64,000 nucleotides of DNA from JAICMB01 sp035295125 (GTDB lineage Bacteria; Acidobacteriota; Terriglobia; Bryobacterales; Bryobacteraceae). A program made the translations under genes and the position numbers. The stretch is taken from contig DATGJP010000091.1 of NCBI GenBank assembly GCA_035295125.1, positions 62,001 to 126,000 of the forward strand, given 5' to 3'. Every line of letters begins with the position of its first letter. Within the stretch, counting starts at the first letter, position 1. Shown here in pieces: positions 16,885 through 26,174 of this stretch. The notes beneath the pieces are model-generated. The model was not told the DNA's origin. It worked only from the letters and a program-made list of their open reading frames with translations, and did no database searches.

Positions 16885-19326
16885 ATGTGGGTTAGCCAGG
16901 CCCTACAGGACCTTCGATATGCATTGCGGGTCTTCACGAAATCACCGGGATTCACCGCCGTTCTCATCCTGACGCTTGCGCTCGGAATCGGCGCGAATAC
17001 CGCGGTTTTCAGCATTGTTAATGCGGTTCTGTTGCGGCCATTGCCATTTCGAGAGCCGGACCGCCTCATTGCGGTTTGGGACAAGAGCAATCGCGAAAAA
17101 GGTCTCAGCAAAGTTTTTAACAGCTACGCGGATTTTGAAGAATACGTCAAACACTCCCGCCTGCTGGACCAGATCACGCCGTTCACCTGGATCGGAAAGC
17201 AGCCAGTGCTCACCGGCCATGGACCGGCTCAGCAATTGAAAAGCGCGTTGGTGGGACAACCGTTATTCGATATGTTGGGCGTACAAGCGGAGATCGGCCG
17301 GACATTTCTGCCCGACGATGTAAAAGGCGGCTGTACTCTGGTGTTATCGGATGCCTTTTGGCGAACAAATTTGGGCGCCTCGGCCGACATTGTCGGCAAA
17401 ACTCTGACGCTCGATAATGCGCCGTGCATGGTTTTGGGTATCATGCCCGCCGCGTTCGTTTATTATCCGAACCAAACCGACGTCTGGATGCTATTCTCCA
17501 CGGACATGATCGCGAAGTTGCGCAAGCCGTCGGTCGGAATCTTCGCGCGGCTGAAGCCGGGGGTCACCATCGCCCAAGCGCAGGCGGAATTGCTCTCGCT
17601 GCACTCCGCTCTGCACCGTGGTGATTCGCGAGAGCGTGACTTTTCACCGGGTGTGTACAGTTTGCAGGAGAACTTTACGTTTATGGCGGGCCGCAACCTG
17701 GAGACGACGCTGTGGGTGCTGCTGGGGGCGGTCGGACTGGTGCTGCTGATCGCATGCTTGAACGTCGCGAACCTCCTGTTGGGGCGTTCGCTCGGAAGAG
17801 AACGGGAATTTGCGGTGCGTGCGGCGTTGGGGTCGGGCTCAGCGCGGCTGGCGAGGCAACTGCTTGTGGAGGCGCTGTTGCTGTCGCTTTGCGGCGGTCT
17901 CCTGGGAGTTCTTTTCGCCTACGGCGCGATCCGTTATTTTGTGGCTGTAAACCCGGTGGAACTTCCGGCAAGCGCTCATGTCGGAATCAGCCTGCCAGTC
18001 CTGGCGTTCACCGGGAGCGTCGCGGTGCTGACAGCCATTCTGTTCGCGCTGGTTCCCGCCTGGCGCGTGACGCGCGCGAGCGCCAACGAAGGATTACGCC
18101 TGGCGGCACGCGGCGCCGCATCAGGAAGTGGAAATAGCGCGTTGGCCAAAACCCTCGTGATTGCAGAAATGGCTCTGTCTCTTGTACTGCTGGTGGGCGC
18201 CGGTTTGTTTATGGAAAGCGTCCTGCAAATGGAGCACACGCCGCTCGGCTACCAGCCGGATAACCTGATGGCCACGCTCATCACGCTTCCCGTGGAGGCC
18301 TATCCTGATCCGTCCCGGCGGGCGCAATATTTCGACGAGTTGCACCGTAAGCTGAACAGCATGCCAGGCGTGCGCGGCGCCACGATCAGTTCGTCGTTGC
18401 CACCATATGGCGGCGGCAACATGGCGATGCTTGTTGAGGGACGGCCGGTGCTCGAAGCCGACGATGTTCACGACGTCGGGCAGATCAGCATTGCCACGGA
18501 TTACTTTTCGGTGCTGGGTGTCGCTCTGGAAAAGGGACGCATGTTCGACGCGCGCGACCGGCAGGATTCGGAGGCGGTGGCGGTGGTGAACGAAGCACTG
18601 GCGAAGGAGTACTTTCCTTCGTTGGACCCCATTGGGCAGCACATTCATTTTCGGACGCGCGCGGGGCTGGGGCCGCGGTTCACGATCGTGGGTGTCGCCG
18701 GCAACGAGAAACGCGCGGACACGCTGCAGGAAATGAAGTGGGTGGATCGCCCGATCGTGTTCCGGCCGCTGGCGCAAGAGCCGCCTTCAAATGCCGCGAT
18801 CGCAGTTCGCACCATCGGCGATCCGTCGGGCGCGGCCACCGAGATCCGGCGCGAGGTTGCGGCGGTGGACAGCGGCGTTCCGGTGACCGAGATCAAAACC
18901 ATGGCGAAGCGCCTGGCGCTCGTGACGTCTTATCCGCGGTTTCGCGCCGTGCTCATTTCGGCGTTTGCAGGGTTTGCGCTTCTGCTGGCGGCCCTCGGGC
19001 TGCATGGCGTGCTGGCACAGTTCGTATCCCAACGCACACAGGAAATCGGTGTGCGGATGGCCATGGGCGCGCAGACACGGGATGTCTTTCGCCTGATCCT
19101 GGTTGAGGGCGGAATTCCGGTGGTGTCGGGGCTGGTTCTTGGCTTGATTGCCGCAATTGCATTGAGCCGCTACCTGGCAAATCTTCTTTATGGGGTGCGG
19201 GCCACCGATCCGGTGACGTTTGCGTGCGTCTCGCTGGCACTGCTCGTGGTGGCGGCTATTGCGATCGTGCTGCCGGGACGACGGGCGATTCGAGTGGATC
19301 CGATGGTGGCGCTGCGGAACGAATGA
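16885..19326 (+). CDS. Orphan MacB/FtsX-type permease (acidobacterial duplicated orphan permease)
   Basis: An 813-residue protein with two MacB_PCD + FtsX units in one chain, the layout of the acidobacterial duplicated orphan permease family. Visible: N-terminal LQDLRYALRVFTKSPGFTAV followed by a helix with LGIGANTAVFSIVNAVLLRPLPF; periplasmic domain; FtsX helices near 280-400; a second periplasmic domain; and C-terminal helices with SQRTQEIGVRMAMGAQTRDV and the ending RVDPMVALRNE. No ABC ATPase gene is nearby. AAAGGA stands about ten bases before the ATG. The next gene, at 19518, is a same-strand paralogue of nearly the same length, so the two arose by tandem duplication. They may export lipophilic compounds or act in envelope stress, but no function is established. 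Confidence 0.9.
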   Translation: MWVSQALQDLRYALRVFTKSPGFTAVLILTLALGIGANTAVFSIVNAVLLRPLPFREPDRLIAVWDKSNREKGLSKVFNSYADFEEYVKHSRLLDQITPFTWIGKQPVLTGHGPAQQLKSALVGQPLFDMLGVQAEIGRTFLPDDVKGGCTLVLSDAFWRTNLGASADIVGKTLTLDNAPCMVLGIMPAAFVYYPNQTDVWMLFSTDMIAKLRKPSVGIFARLKPGVTIAQAQAELLSLHSALHRGDSRERDFSPGVYSLQENFTFMAGRNLETTLWVLLGAVGLVLLIACLNVANLLLGRSLGREREFAVRAALGSGSARLARQLLVEALLLSLCGGLLGVLFAYGAIRYFVAVNPVELPASAHVGISLPVLAFTGSVAVLTAILFALVPAWRVTRASANEGLRLAARGAASGSGNSALAKTLVIAEMALSLVLLVGAGLFMESVLQMEHTPLGYQPDNLMATLITLPVEAYPDPSRRAQYFDELHRKLNSMPGVRGATISSSLPPYGGGNMAMLVEGRPVLEADDVHDVGQISIATDYFSVLGVALEKGRMFDARDRQDSEAVAVVNEALAKEYFPSLDPIGQHIHFRTRAGLGPRFTIVGVAGNEKRADTLQEMKWVDRPIVFRPLAQEPPSNAAIAVRTIGDPSGAATEIRREVAAVDSGVPVTEIKTMAKRLALVTSYPRFRAVLISAFAGFALLLAALGLHGVLAQFVSQRTQEIGVRMAMGAQTRDVFRLILVEGGIPVVSGLVLGLIAAIALSRYLANLLYGVRATDPVTFACVSLALLVVAAIAIVLPGRRAIRVDPMVALRNE

Positions 19327-19425
19327 ACTTGGAAGGCCGGACGGTTTCTTCTTGAGCTCTAAGTTAGATTAATAGGCTTAGATTTATAGACCGAGTCAGC
19401 CTCGTGCCGTTTAAATCAGCTTGGT

Positions 19426-19461
19426 GGCGGATTGAAAATCCGCCGCAGGTTGAAAACCTGC
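19426..19461. repeat. Twin-hairpin repeat, family C (copy 1)
   Basis: Two perfect hairpins abut: GGCGGATT-GAA-AATCCGCC (19426-19444) and GCAGGTT-GAA-AACCTGC (19445-19461). A similar twin with changed stems but the same stem lengths is at 59988-60023 in the opposite order. This copy lies between the two tandem orphan permease genes and could shape or end the first transcript. Confidence 0.85.
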
Positions 19462-19517
19462 CTTACAGAGTTCGGTGAACTCGATTGCCGACTGTATAAC
19501 CGAAACGAACAGGGGCT

Positions 19518-21953
19518 TTGAGCGTCCAAACTGAAATGCTGCAGGACCTGCGTTATGCCTGGCGTTTATTCGCCAAATCGCGCGGTTTTACCGCTGTCGT
19601 TGTAGTGACCTTAGCTCTCGGAATCGGAGCCGACACCGCGGTCTTCAGCCTGGTGGAAGGAGCGCTCCTCCGGCCACCCCCTTATAAGGATCCCGCGAGG
19701 CTGATCGACGTGCTGGACGCCAGCAAAACGCAGGCGGGGTTTTCGAAGCTGTTCGGAAACTATCGCGATTACCAGGAATTCTCGGAGCATGCCCGTACCG
19801 TGGAACAGGTTTCGCTTGCGACCTGGGCGATACCCTCGACGATACTCACGGGACGCGGTCCCGCCCGGTCGATTCTGGCGGAGCCGGTCAGCGACACCTT
19901 CTTCGCCATGCTCGGGGTCGACGCAGCCCGCGGAAGAACGTTCCAACATGATGACTTGCAGCACGGCTGTTCGGTGGTTCTAAGCGACGGCTTCTGGCGC
20001 GATGCGCTCGGCGCTCAGGCGGATATTATTGGCAAAAGCCTGACGCTGAACCGGCGCTCATGCACGGTTCTGGGCATCATGTCCGCGAAGTTTGCGTTCT
20101 ATCCGAAGGCTACGAAACTCTGGACTCTTCTGACGCCCGATTTCGATCCGGCGCCGGGGAAGTTTCCCACCATCACGTTCGCGAGGTTGAAGCCTGGTTA
20201 TACGCTCGCCCAAGCGCAACAGGAATTGACGGCGCTGCATGCGGCGGCTCACCCGAGCGATCTGCCGGAGCGCGATTTCCGGCCGGAGGTGAACAGCCTG
20301 CAAGCGGACTTCACCTGGCTCGCAGGGCGGAATCTCAGGACCACTCTATGGGTTCTGCTGGGAGCAGTCGCCCTGGTTTTGTTGATTGCGTGCGTGAACG
20401 TAGCGAACCTGCTGCTCGGGCGGTCGTTCTCTCGCGCGCGCGAGTTTGCGATTCGAGCGGCGTTGGGGTCGGGCCGGGCGCGGCTGGTGCGGCAGTTACT
20501 TGCCGAGGGATTCCTGCTCGCCTGCTTCGGCGGGGCGCTCGGTGTGCTCCTCGCGTATGGGGCACTCCAGTATTTCACGGCGTCGAATCCCGTGGAACTG
20601 CCGGTGGGCGCGGATGTTTCCCTTAGCCTTCCGGTATTGGCGTTCACTGCCGCCTTGTCGATTTCGACAGCGCTGCTGTTTGGGCTCCTGCCGGCATTGA
20701 AGGGGTCGCGGGCCGATCTCAACGAGGGATTACGGGCAGGAGGCCGGGGGATGGTGTCCAGCGGCCACCGCATTGCCAAAACGCTGGCAGGCGCCGAGAT
20801 GGCCCTGTCGTTGATGCTGCTGGCGGGCGCCGGATTGCTGATGGAGAGCGTTTTGAATTTCGCGTCGGCACCGCTCGGCTTCGATCCCAACCATATCGTT
20901 ACGGCTTCCACGAATCTGCCCACTGACCGTTATTCCGAGGAATCGAAGCAGGTCCGGTTCTATGAAGATCTACAGCTGCAATTGAAACGGTTGCCTGGGG
21001 TCGAGACAGCGGCCTTGGCTTCGTCGCTGCCGCCTTACGGATCGGGCTTCAGCATAATGCAGATTCAGGGAAGGGAGCAGTCGACCGAAAACCTGCCGCA
21101 CGACACCGGTCTCAAGACCATCAGCGACGACTACTTCAGCCTGCTGCGGATTCCACTTCGCCGTGGCCGTCTATTCAACGAGCGGGACCGGGCGGACTCC
21201 GAGCCGGTTGGGATCATCAACGAGGCGCTGGCGCGGGAGTACTTTCCGAATGCGGATCCGATCGGGCAGAAGGTGCGAGTCGGCGAGGGTCAGGAGAACC
21301 CCTGGACGACGATTGTCGGCATTGTGGGGACCGAAAAAGGAACGACCGTTTTTCGAGAGATGGCCTGGGTGGACAGCGTTATCGTCTATCGCCCGTTCCG
21401 ACAAAGCCCGTCGCCCCGCATCGTGATCGCCGTGCGGACGCGCGGTGACCAGGCGGCTATCGGGCGCGAGATGCAGCGCACCATCTCGGCAATCGATAGC
21501 AACGTTCCAGCGAATCAGGCAGACACTCTGCGGCACGCATTGGATGCGGTGCTGACGTATCCCCGGTTTCGCGCAATTGTGCTGGGGGCTTTTGCCGGTC
21601 TGGCACTTCTGTTGGCGGCGGTCGGACTGCACGGAGTGCTGGCACAGTTTGTGAGTCAACGCACCCAGGAGATTGGGGTACGGATGGCGGTGGGCGCCGG
21701 GGCTCGGGACATACTGCGGCTGATTGTGAGCCAGGGCGGTGTGCCGGTGGTTCTAGGCTTGGGGGTCGGGCTGGCGGGGACCGTGGCATTAACACGATAC
21801 CTCGCGAGTCTGCTCTACGGGGTCGGGGCGATGGACCCGATTACTTTGATGGCCGTTTCTCTGGGGCTGCTGCTGGCTGCGGGTTTGGCGATTGTGGTTC
21901 CCGCACGGAGGGCGACGAGGGTGGACCCGATGGTGGCGTTACGGAACGAGTAG
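19518..21953 (+). CDS. Orphan MacB/FtsX-type permease (tandem paralogue)
   Basis: An 811-residue paralogue of the preceding gene, with the same landmarks: LQDLRYAWRLFAKSRGFTAV, LGIGADTAVFSLVEGALLRPPPY, VNVANLLLGRSFSRAREFAIRAALGSGR in the first FtsX unit, SQRTQEIGVRMAVGAGARDI in the second and the ending RVDPMVALRNE. The start is uncertain: a TTG at 19518 lies only two bases after AGGGG, while the ATG at 19536 (MLQDLRYAW) matches the paralogue's N-terminus and lacks a good ribosome site. The stop at 21951-21953 directly abuts the stop of the convergent DtxR-like gene. Function as for its neighbour: an inner-membrane permease without an adjacent ATPase. Confidence 0.9.
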   Translation: MSVQTEMLQDLRYAWRLFAKSRGFTAVVVVTLALGIGADTAVFSLVEGALLRPPPYKDPARLIDVLDASKTQAGFSKLFGNYRDYQEFSEHARTVEQVSLATWAIPSTILTGRGPARSILAEPVSDTFFAMLGVDAARGRTFQHDDLQHGCSVVLSDGFWRDALGAQADIIGKSLTLNRRSCTVLGIMSAKFAFYPKATKLWTLLTPDFDPAPGKFPTITFARLKPGYTLAQAQQELTALHAAAHPSDLPERDFRPEVNSLQADFTWLAGRNLRTTLWVLLGAVALVLLIACVNVANLLLGRSFSRAREFAIRAALGSGRARLVRQLLAEGFLLACFGGALGVLLAYGALQYFTASNPVELPVGADVSLSLPVLAFTAALSISTALLFGLLPALKGSRADLNEGLRAGGRGMVSSGHRIAKTLAGAEMALSLMLLAGAGLLMESVLNFASAPLGFDPNHIVTASTNLPTDRYSEESKQVRFYEDLQLQLKRLPGVETAALASSLPPYGSGFSIMQIQGREQSTENLPHDTGLKTISDDYFSLLRIPLRRGRLFNERDRADSEPVGIINEALAREYFPNADPIGQKVRVGEGQENPWTTIVGIVGTEKGTTVFREMAWVDSVIVYRPFRQSPSPRIVIAVRTRGDQAAIGREMQRTISAIDSNVPANQADTLRHALDAVLTYPRFRAIVLGAFAGLALLLAAVGLHGVLAQFVSQRTQEIGVRMAVGAGARDILRLIVSQGGVPVVLGLGVGLAGTVALTRYLASLLYGVGAMDPITLMAVSLGLLLAAGLAIVVPARRATRVDPMVALRNE

Positions 21954-22628
21954 TTACCCACCCGAAGGCGGTGCTACGGGCTGGACCCAGATCTTCGACG
22001 CGGCAGCAGCCCCGAGTTGGATGGCGGCGTCGGCAATGCGCAGTGTAAGGGTTTCGTCGTAGTTCCGGGACACCACTTCGAGCTTCGTGCTGGGATGGAT
22101 TCCGAGGCCGTTCAGGTACTCGAGAAGTTTGCGGTCCCGCTCGAACACGCTAATCACCTGCGCGGGGGCGTTGGCGGTCAGGTCGCTGAGCGGCAGTAAC
22201 CCTCGCGCGCGGCGCTGGTGGGGGGTGTCGGCTTCGACGCGATTGCCATGGGGGCAGGCAGCGTCGGCACCCAGTTTCTCCACAAGTCGGTGCTCAAAAT
22301 CGGCCGACACGGCGTGCTCGAGTTGTTCGGCCTCGTCGTGGACCTTGTACCATTCCATGCCGAAAATCTCCGTCAGCATGCGCTCGATGAGATGGTGGCG
22401 CTGCAACAGGCGGGTGGCGATTTCGCGCCCTGAGTCGGTCAGCGTTAACTGACCTTCGGCGTCCACGTTAATGAGGGCGTCGCGGCGCAAGCGCTTGATC
22501 GCCATGGTCACCGCGGGGGGTGTCACGTTCAACCAGCGCACCAGCGTGGAGGCTTTTACGACCTCACCTTCGCTTTCCGCCTCGGCGATCGTTTTGAGGT
22601 AGTTCTCCTTCGAGATCGTGATCTTCAC
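21954..22628 (-). CDS. DtxR/MntR-family metal-dependent transcriptional repressor
   Basis: A 224-residue regulator from the GTG at 22628 (MKITISKENYLKTI); the frame extends 15 codons further without support. Residues about 5-65 form the winged helix-turn-helix (NVTPPAVTMAIKRLRRDALINV); about 65-140 is the dimerisation and metal-binding domain (RHHLIERMLTEIFGMEWYKVHDEAEQLEHAVS and CPHGNRVEAD), and about 155-220 is an FeoA/SH3-like domain. Family members bind Fe(II) or Mn(II) and repress metal uptake genes. No metal transporter lies next to it, so its targets are elsewhere. Its last codons and stop fall in a degenerate palindrome (ACCCGAAGGCGGTGCTACGGG), so the tail PPSGG may derive from repeat insertion. 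Confidence 0.88.
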   Translation of the reverse strand: MKITISKENYLKTIAEAESEGEVVKASTLVRWLNVTPPAVTMAIKRLRRDALINVDAEGQLTLTDSGREIATRLLQRHHLIERMLTEIFGMEWYKVHDEAEQLEHAVSADFEHRLVEKLGADAACPHGNRVEADTPHQRRARGLLPLSDLTANAPAQVISVFERDRKLLEYLNGLGIHPSTKLEVVSRNYDETLTLRIADAAIQLGAAAASKIWVQPVAPPSGG

Positions 22629-22758
22629 GCCAACCCAGATTGTAGCGTGGGGCCTGCATGTGGCGATTCGCAACAGGGCAAATCACTGAGAATAAAAAGT
22701 TTACGAAATTTGATCCATTCTGCTGAAGAATTACGCGTATTCTCTCGAAGGGAGAATT

Positions 22759-24435
22759 GTGAAGCAATTTCGAACGGCCTTACTGATCGGCGCCGCGCTC
22801 GTTTTACCTGCGGCAGCTCAGCCTACTGTGAGTTCCGGAGGCGTGGTAAACGCTGCCAGTTACGCGGCTCCCGGACTGCCCAACTCAGCGATCGCGCAAG
22901 GGTCGCTGTTCACCATTTTGGGAAGCGGCTTAGGGCCTTCGCCTTCTGAGCAGGCTCCTTTACCATTGACGACTAACCTGGACGGCACTTCGGTAGCCGT
23001 CTTTTCCGGAGGCGTAGAATACGACGCGTTGATTGTCGCGGCGGGCGATGGACAAGTAACGGCGCTTTTGCCCTCGAGTACGCCCACCGGACCGGCAACG
23101 GTTGTCCTGACCTACAATGGCGCATCCACCGATCCGCAGAACATCCAGGTGACAGTCAGCAGCTTCGGTATTTATACCGTGAATTCGACGGGGACCGGGG
23201 CCGGCATGATCACCGACGCAAATAATAATCTCTACACGGCCACGGCTTCGGCACAGCCCGGAGGAACCGGCGTAATTACCGGGACCGGCCTGGGCCCCGT
23301 GACGTTCGACGAGACTACCACGCCGCAGCAGATCGACATGCCCGACCTTGGCGTAGTGGTGTACGTAGCGGGCCGGTCGGCGGACATCAGTTATCGGGGA
23401 CGGGGCTTATCGCCGGGGCAGGATCAGATTATTTTCACGATTCCATCAGATGTACCGCTGGGATGCAATGTCGCTATCGTGGTAGTGATTGGGAACATCG
23501 CCAGCAATACAGTATTCCTGCCGGTTTCGACCAGTGATAATCCGGTTTGTTCGGATGCTAACGGGCTGTCGTCGACGGATCTGCAGACGATATTAGGGCA
23601 GAGCACTTACAGTTTGGGAAGCATCAACCTCGGCAGAAATGCGTTGAATATTAAGCTGCCGATTCCCATACCCGGGCTGGGGTCGCTCGTAATGACGACG
23701 GATACGGGCAGCGCCAGTTTCCAGCGCTACACGCCGGGCACGGTAACCGGCACGCCGACCGTTTTCCAGCAAGCCTCCATCGGGTCGTGCTACGTGCTGA
23801 CGTTCACGCAGAATACTACCGTTACGTCGACCGGGTCGACGGTAGGGCTGGATGCAGGGGCGCTCATCAATGTGAATGGTCCTTTGGGCTCAAAACAACT
23901 ATTGCCCGTGCAGAACCTGCTGGGATACTACTCCGCGACGTTGTCGAGCGGCACTCCACCCAACCAGCAGTTGTTCCTGAATCCAGGCTCCTACGCTTTT
24001 GATAACGGCGGCGGCGGCGCGGACGTCCAGGGCTTCTCGTTTTCGATGAATGTTCCCGCAGCGCTCACCTGGAAGGAGTTGAACACTATCGGGGACAATC
24101 CGATTGTTCGCGCTTCCGGCGTGACGGTGACTTGGACGGGAGGCGCTCCCGGGACTTTCGCGTTGATTACGGGCACTTCTGTTTTAACCTCGCCGCAGCT
24201 AACGGCTACCTTCGTCTGTCTTGCGCCTGTGGAGGCGGGGACATTCACCGTGGGGCCTGACGTACTGCTGCAACTGCCCCCCAGCGACACTACCAGCAGC
24301 GGCGGCTTCTCGATCCCGTTATCGTTCCTGGGTGTCGGCAACTCCGCAACCCCCGTTCGTTTCACAGCAACCGGGATTGATATCGGGTTTGCCAACTTCT
24401 CAGTTACCAATTCGGCCGGCGTCACCTATCAGTAA
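22759..24435 (+). CDS. Secreted protein with Solibacter-type NAASY (TIGR03437-like) module
   Basis: A 558-residue exported protein. The start is GTG at 22759 with AAGGGAGA just upstream, and the signal peptide is MKQFRTALLIGAALVLPAAAQ. Residues about 28-260 match the module abundant in Solibacter-like secreted proteins: VVNAASYAAPGLPNSAIAQGS, a GSGLGP turn, QVTALLPSSTPTGPATVVLTYNG and QDQIIFTIPSDVPLGC. Elsewhere this module is usually C-terminal; here it is N-terminal, followed by about 290 residues of beta-rich sequence that I do not recognise. Extracellular or cell-surface location is likely. A function is not known. Confidence 0.8.
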   Translation: MKQFRTALLIGAALVLPAAAQPTVSSGGVVNAASYAAPGLPNSAIAQGSLFTILGSGLGPSPSEQAPLPLTTNLDGTSVAVFSGGVEYDALIVAAGDGQVTALLPSSTPTGPATVVLTYNGASTDPQNIQVTVSSFGIYTVNSTGTGAGMITDANNNLYTATASAQPGGTGVITGTGLGPVTFDETTTPQQIDMPDLGVVVYVAGRSADISYRGRGLSPGQDQIIFTIPSDVPLGCNVAIVVVIGNIASNTVFLPVSTSDNPVCSDANGLSSTDLQTILGQSTYSLGSINLGRNALNIKLPIPIPGLGSLVMTTDTGSASFQRYTPGTVTGTPTVFQQASIGSCYVLTFTQNTTVTSTGSTVGLDAGALINVNGPLGSKQLLPVQNLLGYYSATLSSGTPPNQQLFLNPGSYAFDNGGGGADVQGFSFSMNVPAALTWKELNTIGDNPIVRASGVTVTWTGGAPGTFALITGTSVLTSPQLTATFVCLAPVEAGTFTVGPDVLLQLPPSDTTSSGGFSIPLSFLGVGNSATPVRFTATGIDIGFANFSVTNSAGVTYQ

Positions 24436-24440
24436 AAACG

Positions 24441-24460
24441 GGCAGGCGAAACCGCCTGCC
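24441..24460. repeat. REP-like palindrome, family A (copy 3)
   Basis: GGCAGGCGAAACCGCCTGCC is followed by CCACCA, five bases after the stop of the NAASY protein gene. It is the most regular member of family A and may work as a transcript end. Confidence 0.9.
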
Positions 24461-24533
24461 CCACCACGCTGCCTCGCAGTTGGTTTCGCTTGTTCGTTCT
24501 CGGATAGATCCGACATGTTAATTTGGTTTGATT

Positions 24534-26174
24534 ATGTTACGGACGCGCTACGCTCGCCTTACACTTGCCGCCGCTGCTGTGGCAGTACCCCTGCTGCTCC
24601 TGGGCGCGGAAGCCGTCGATCTTTCGATCGTCAATCAAATCAAATCCGAGGCTTTCGAACGCTCGAAAGTCATGGATCATATGTTTTATCTCACCGATGT
24701 GCACGGCCCTCGACTCACCGGTTCACCCAACTACAAAGCCGCCGGCGACTGGGCTGTCAGCCGGCTGAAGGAATACGGCCTGGTGAACGTGAAAGAAGAG
24801 AAATGGGGACCGTTCGGACGCGGCTGGTCGAACAAACATTTCGAGGCTCACATGATCGAGCCACAGTATGCTCCGCTCATCGGCGTTCCCCTGGCCTGGA
24901 CGATGGGCACGGATGGGACGATCACGGGCGAGCCGATCAAGGTCACCATCGAAAAAGATGAGGATTTCGCGAAGTATAAGGGCAAGCTGAAGGGCAAGAT
25001 TGTCATGAGCCAGCCCTTGAGGGAACTCCCGTTTGTGACCACTCCGCTGGGCCACCGCTACACCGATGCCGAGTTGGCCGAAGAAGCGCAGGCTCCCATG
25101 CCTGGTCCCAGCCGTCTCGGTCCGCAGCGTGCCAACATCCCGGGAATCAATCCCAACATGACCCCGGAAGAACGGCGAAAAGCTTTCGAAGAGCGCCGCA
25201 AGTTCCAGGAGAAGGTCGCCGCCTTCTACAAGGAAGAGGGCGCATTGATGCAGCTACAGGCGGGCCGCGGAGACGGCGGAACGGTGTTCGCACAGTCCGG
25301 CGGTTCCTATGAAACCAAGAATCCAATCGCGCTGCCCGGCGTGGCCCTCACGCCCGAACATTACAACCGCATCGTGCGGCTGATGGATCACAAGATCCCC
25401 GTGAAGTTGGAGTTCAACATTCGCAATGAGATGATCGACGAAAACCAGGATTCCTTCAACATCACAGGCGAGATTCCGGGCACCTCGAAAGCGGACGAGA
25501 TCGTGATGGTCGGCGGGCATTTCGATTCCTGGCACGGCGGCACGGGCGCGACCGACAACGCCGCGGGCAGCGCCATAGCGATGGAAGTGGTTCGCATCCT
25601 GAAGGCGCTGAACAAGCCCATGGCCCGGACGGTCCGCATCGGATTGTGGGGCGGTGAGGAAGAAGGATTGCTCGGGTCGAAGGCGTACGTGAAGGAACAC
25701 TTCGGTGATCCGGAAACCATGAAGCTAACGGCTGAGCACGCCAAGCTGGCGGGCTATTTCAACATCGACAATGGCACCGGCCGGGTCCGCGGGGTGTATT
25801 TACAGGGGAACGACATGGTGCGCCCGATTTTCGAGGCATGGATCGCGCCATTCCACGATCTCGGCGCCACCACTCTGACCATCCGCAATACCGGCGGAAC
25901 CGATCACCTGTCGTTTGACGCCGTCGGACTGCCCGGATTCCAGTTCATCCAGGATCCGATGGAGTATGAAACGCGTACGCACCACTCCAACATGGATGTG
26001 TACGATCACGTCCAGGCGGGCGACCTGATGCAGGCAGCCGCCATCGAAGCGTCGTTTGTTTACAATACGGCGACGAGGAACGAGATGCTGCCGCGCAAGC
26101 CGCTGCCAAAACCGCAGCCGAGCCGCCGACGCGACGGTGACAATCGGCCGCAACCCACAGCCGGTAATAATTAA
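24534..26174 (+). CDS. Secreted M28-family metallopeptidase (carboxypeptidase Q-like)
   Basis: A 546-residue protein from the ATG at 24534; a TTG two codons earlier is possible. A hydrophobic leader (LTLAAAAVAVPLLLLGAEA) points to export. A PA-type insert lies at about 120-270. The zinc peptidase core begins near residue 325: metal ligands are in GGHFDSWHGGTGATDNAAG (His, Asp), GGEEEGLLGSKAY (catalytic Glu-Glu), FNIDNGTGRVRG (Asp) and the late His in THHSNMDVYDHV. These are the expected co-catalytic zinc residues of M28 aminopeptidases and carboxypeptidase Q. It probably degrades peptides outside the cytoplasm. The stop overlaps that of the convergent GT39-like gene by four bases. Confidence 0.9.
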   Translation: MLRTRYARLTLAAAAVAVPLLLLGAEAVDLSIVNQIKSEAFERSKVMDHMFYLTDVHGPRLTGSPNYKAAGDWAVSRLKEYGLVNVKEEKWGPFGRGWSNKHFEAHMIEPQYAPLIGVPLAWTMGTDGTITGEPIKVTIEKDEDFAKYKGKLKGKIVMSQPLRELPFVTTPLGHRYTDAELAEEAQAPMPGPSRLGPQRANIPGINPNMTPEERRKAFEERRKFQEKVAAFYKEEGALMQLQAGRGDGGTVFAQSGGSYETKNPIALPGVALTPEHYNRIVRLMDHKIPVKLEFNIRNEMIDENQDSFNITGEIPGTSKADEIVMVGGHFDSWHGGTGATDNAAGSAIAMEVVRILKALNKPMARTVRIGLWGGEEEGLLGSKAYVKEHFGDPETMKLTAEHAKLAGYFNIDNGTGRVRGVYLQGNDMVRPIFEAWIAPFHDLGATTLTIRNTGGTDHLSFDAVGLPGFQFIQDPMEYETRTHHSNMDVYDHVQAGDLMQAAAIEASFVYNTATRNEMLPRKPLPKPQPSRRRDGDNRPQPTAGNN

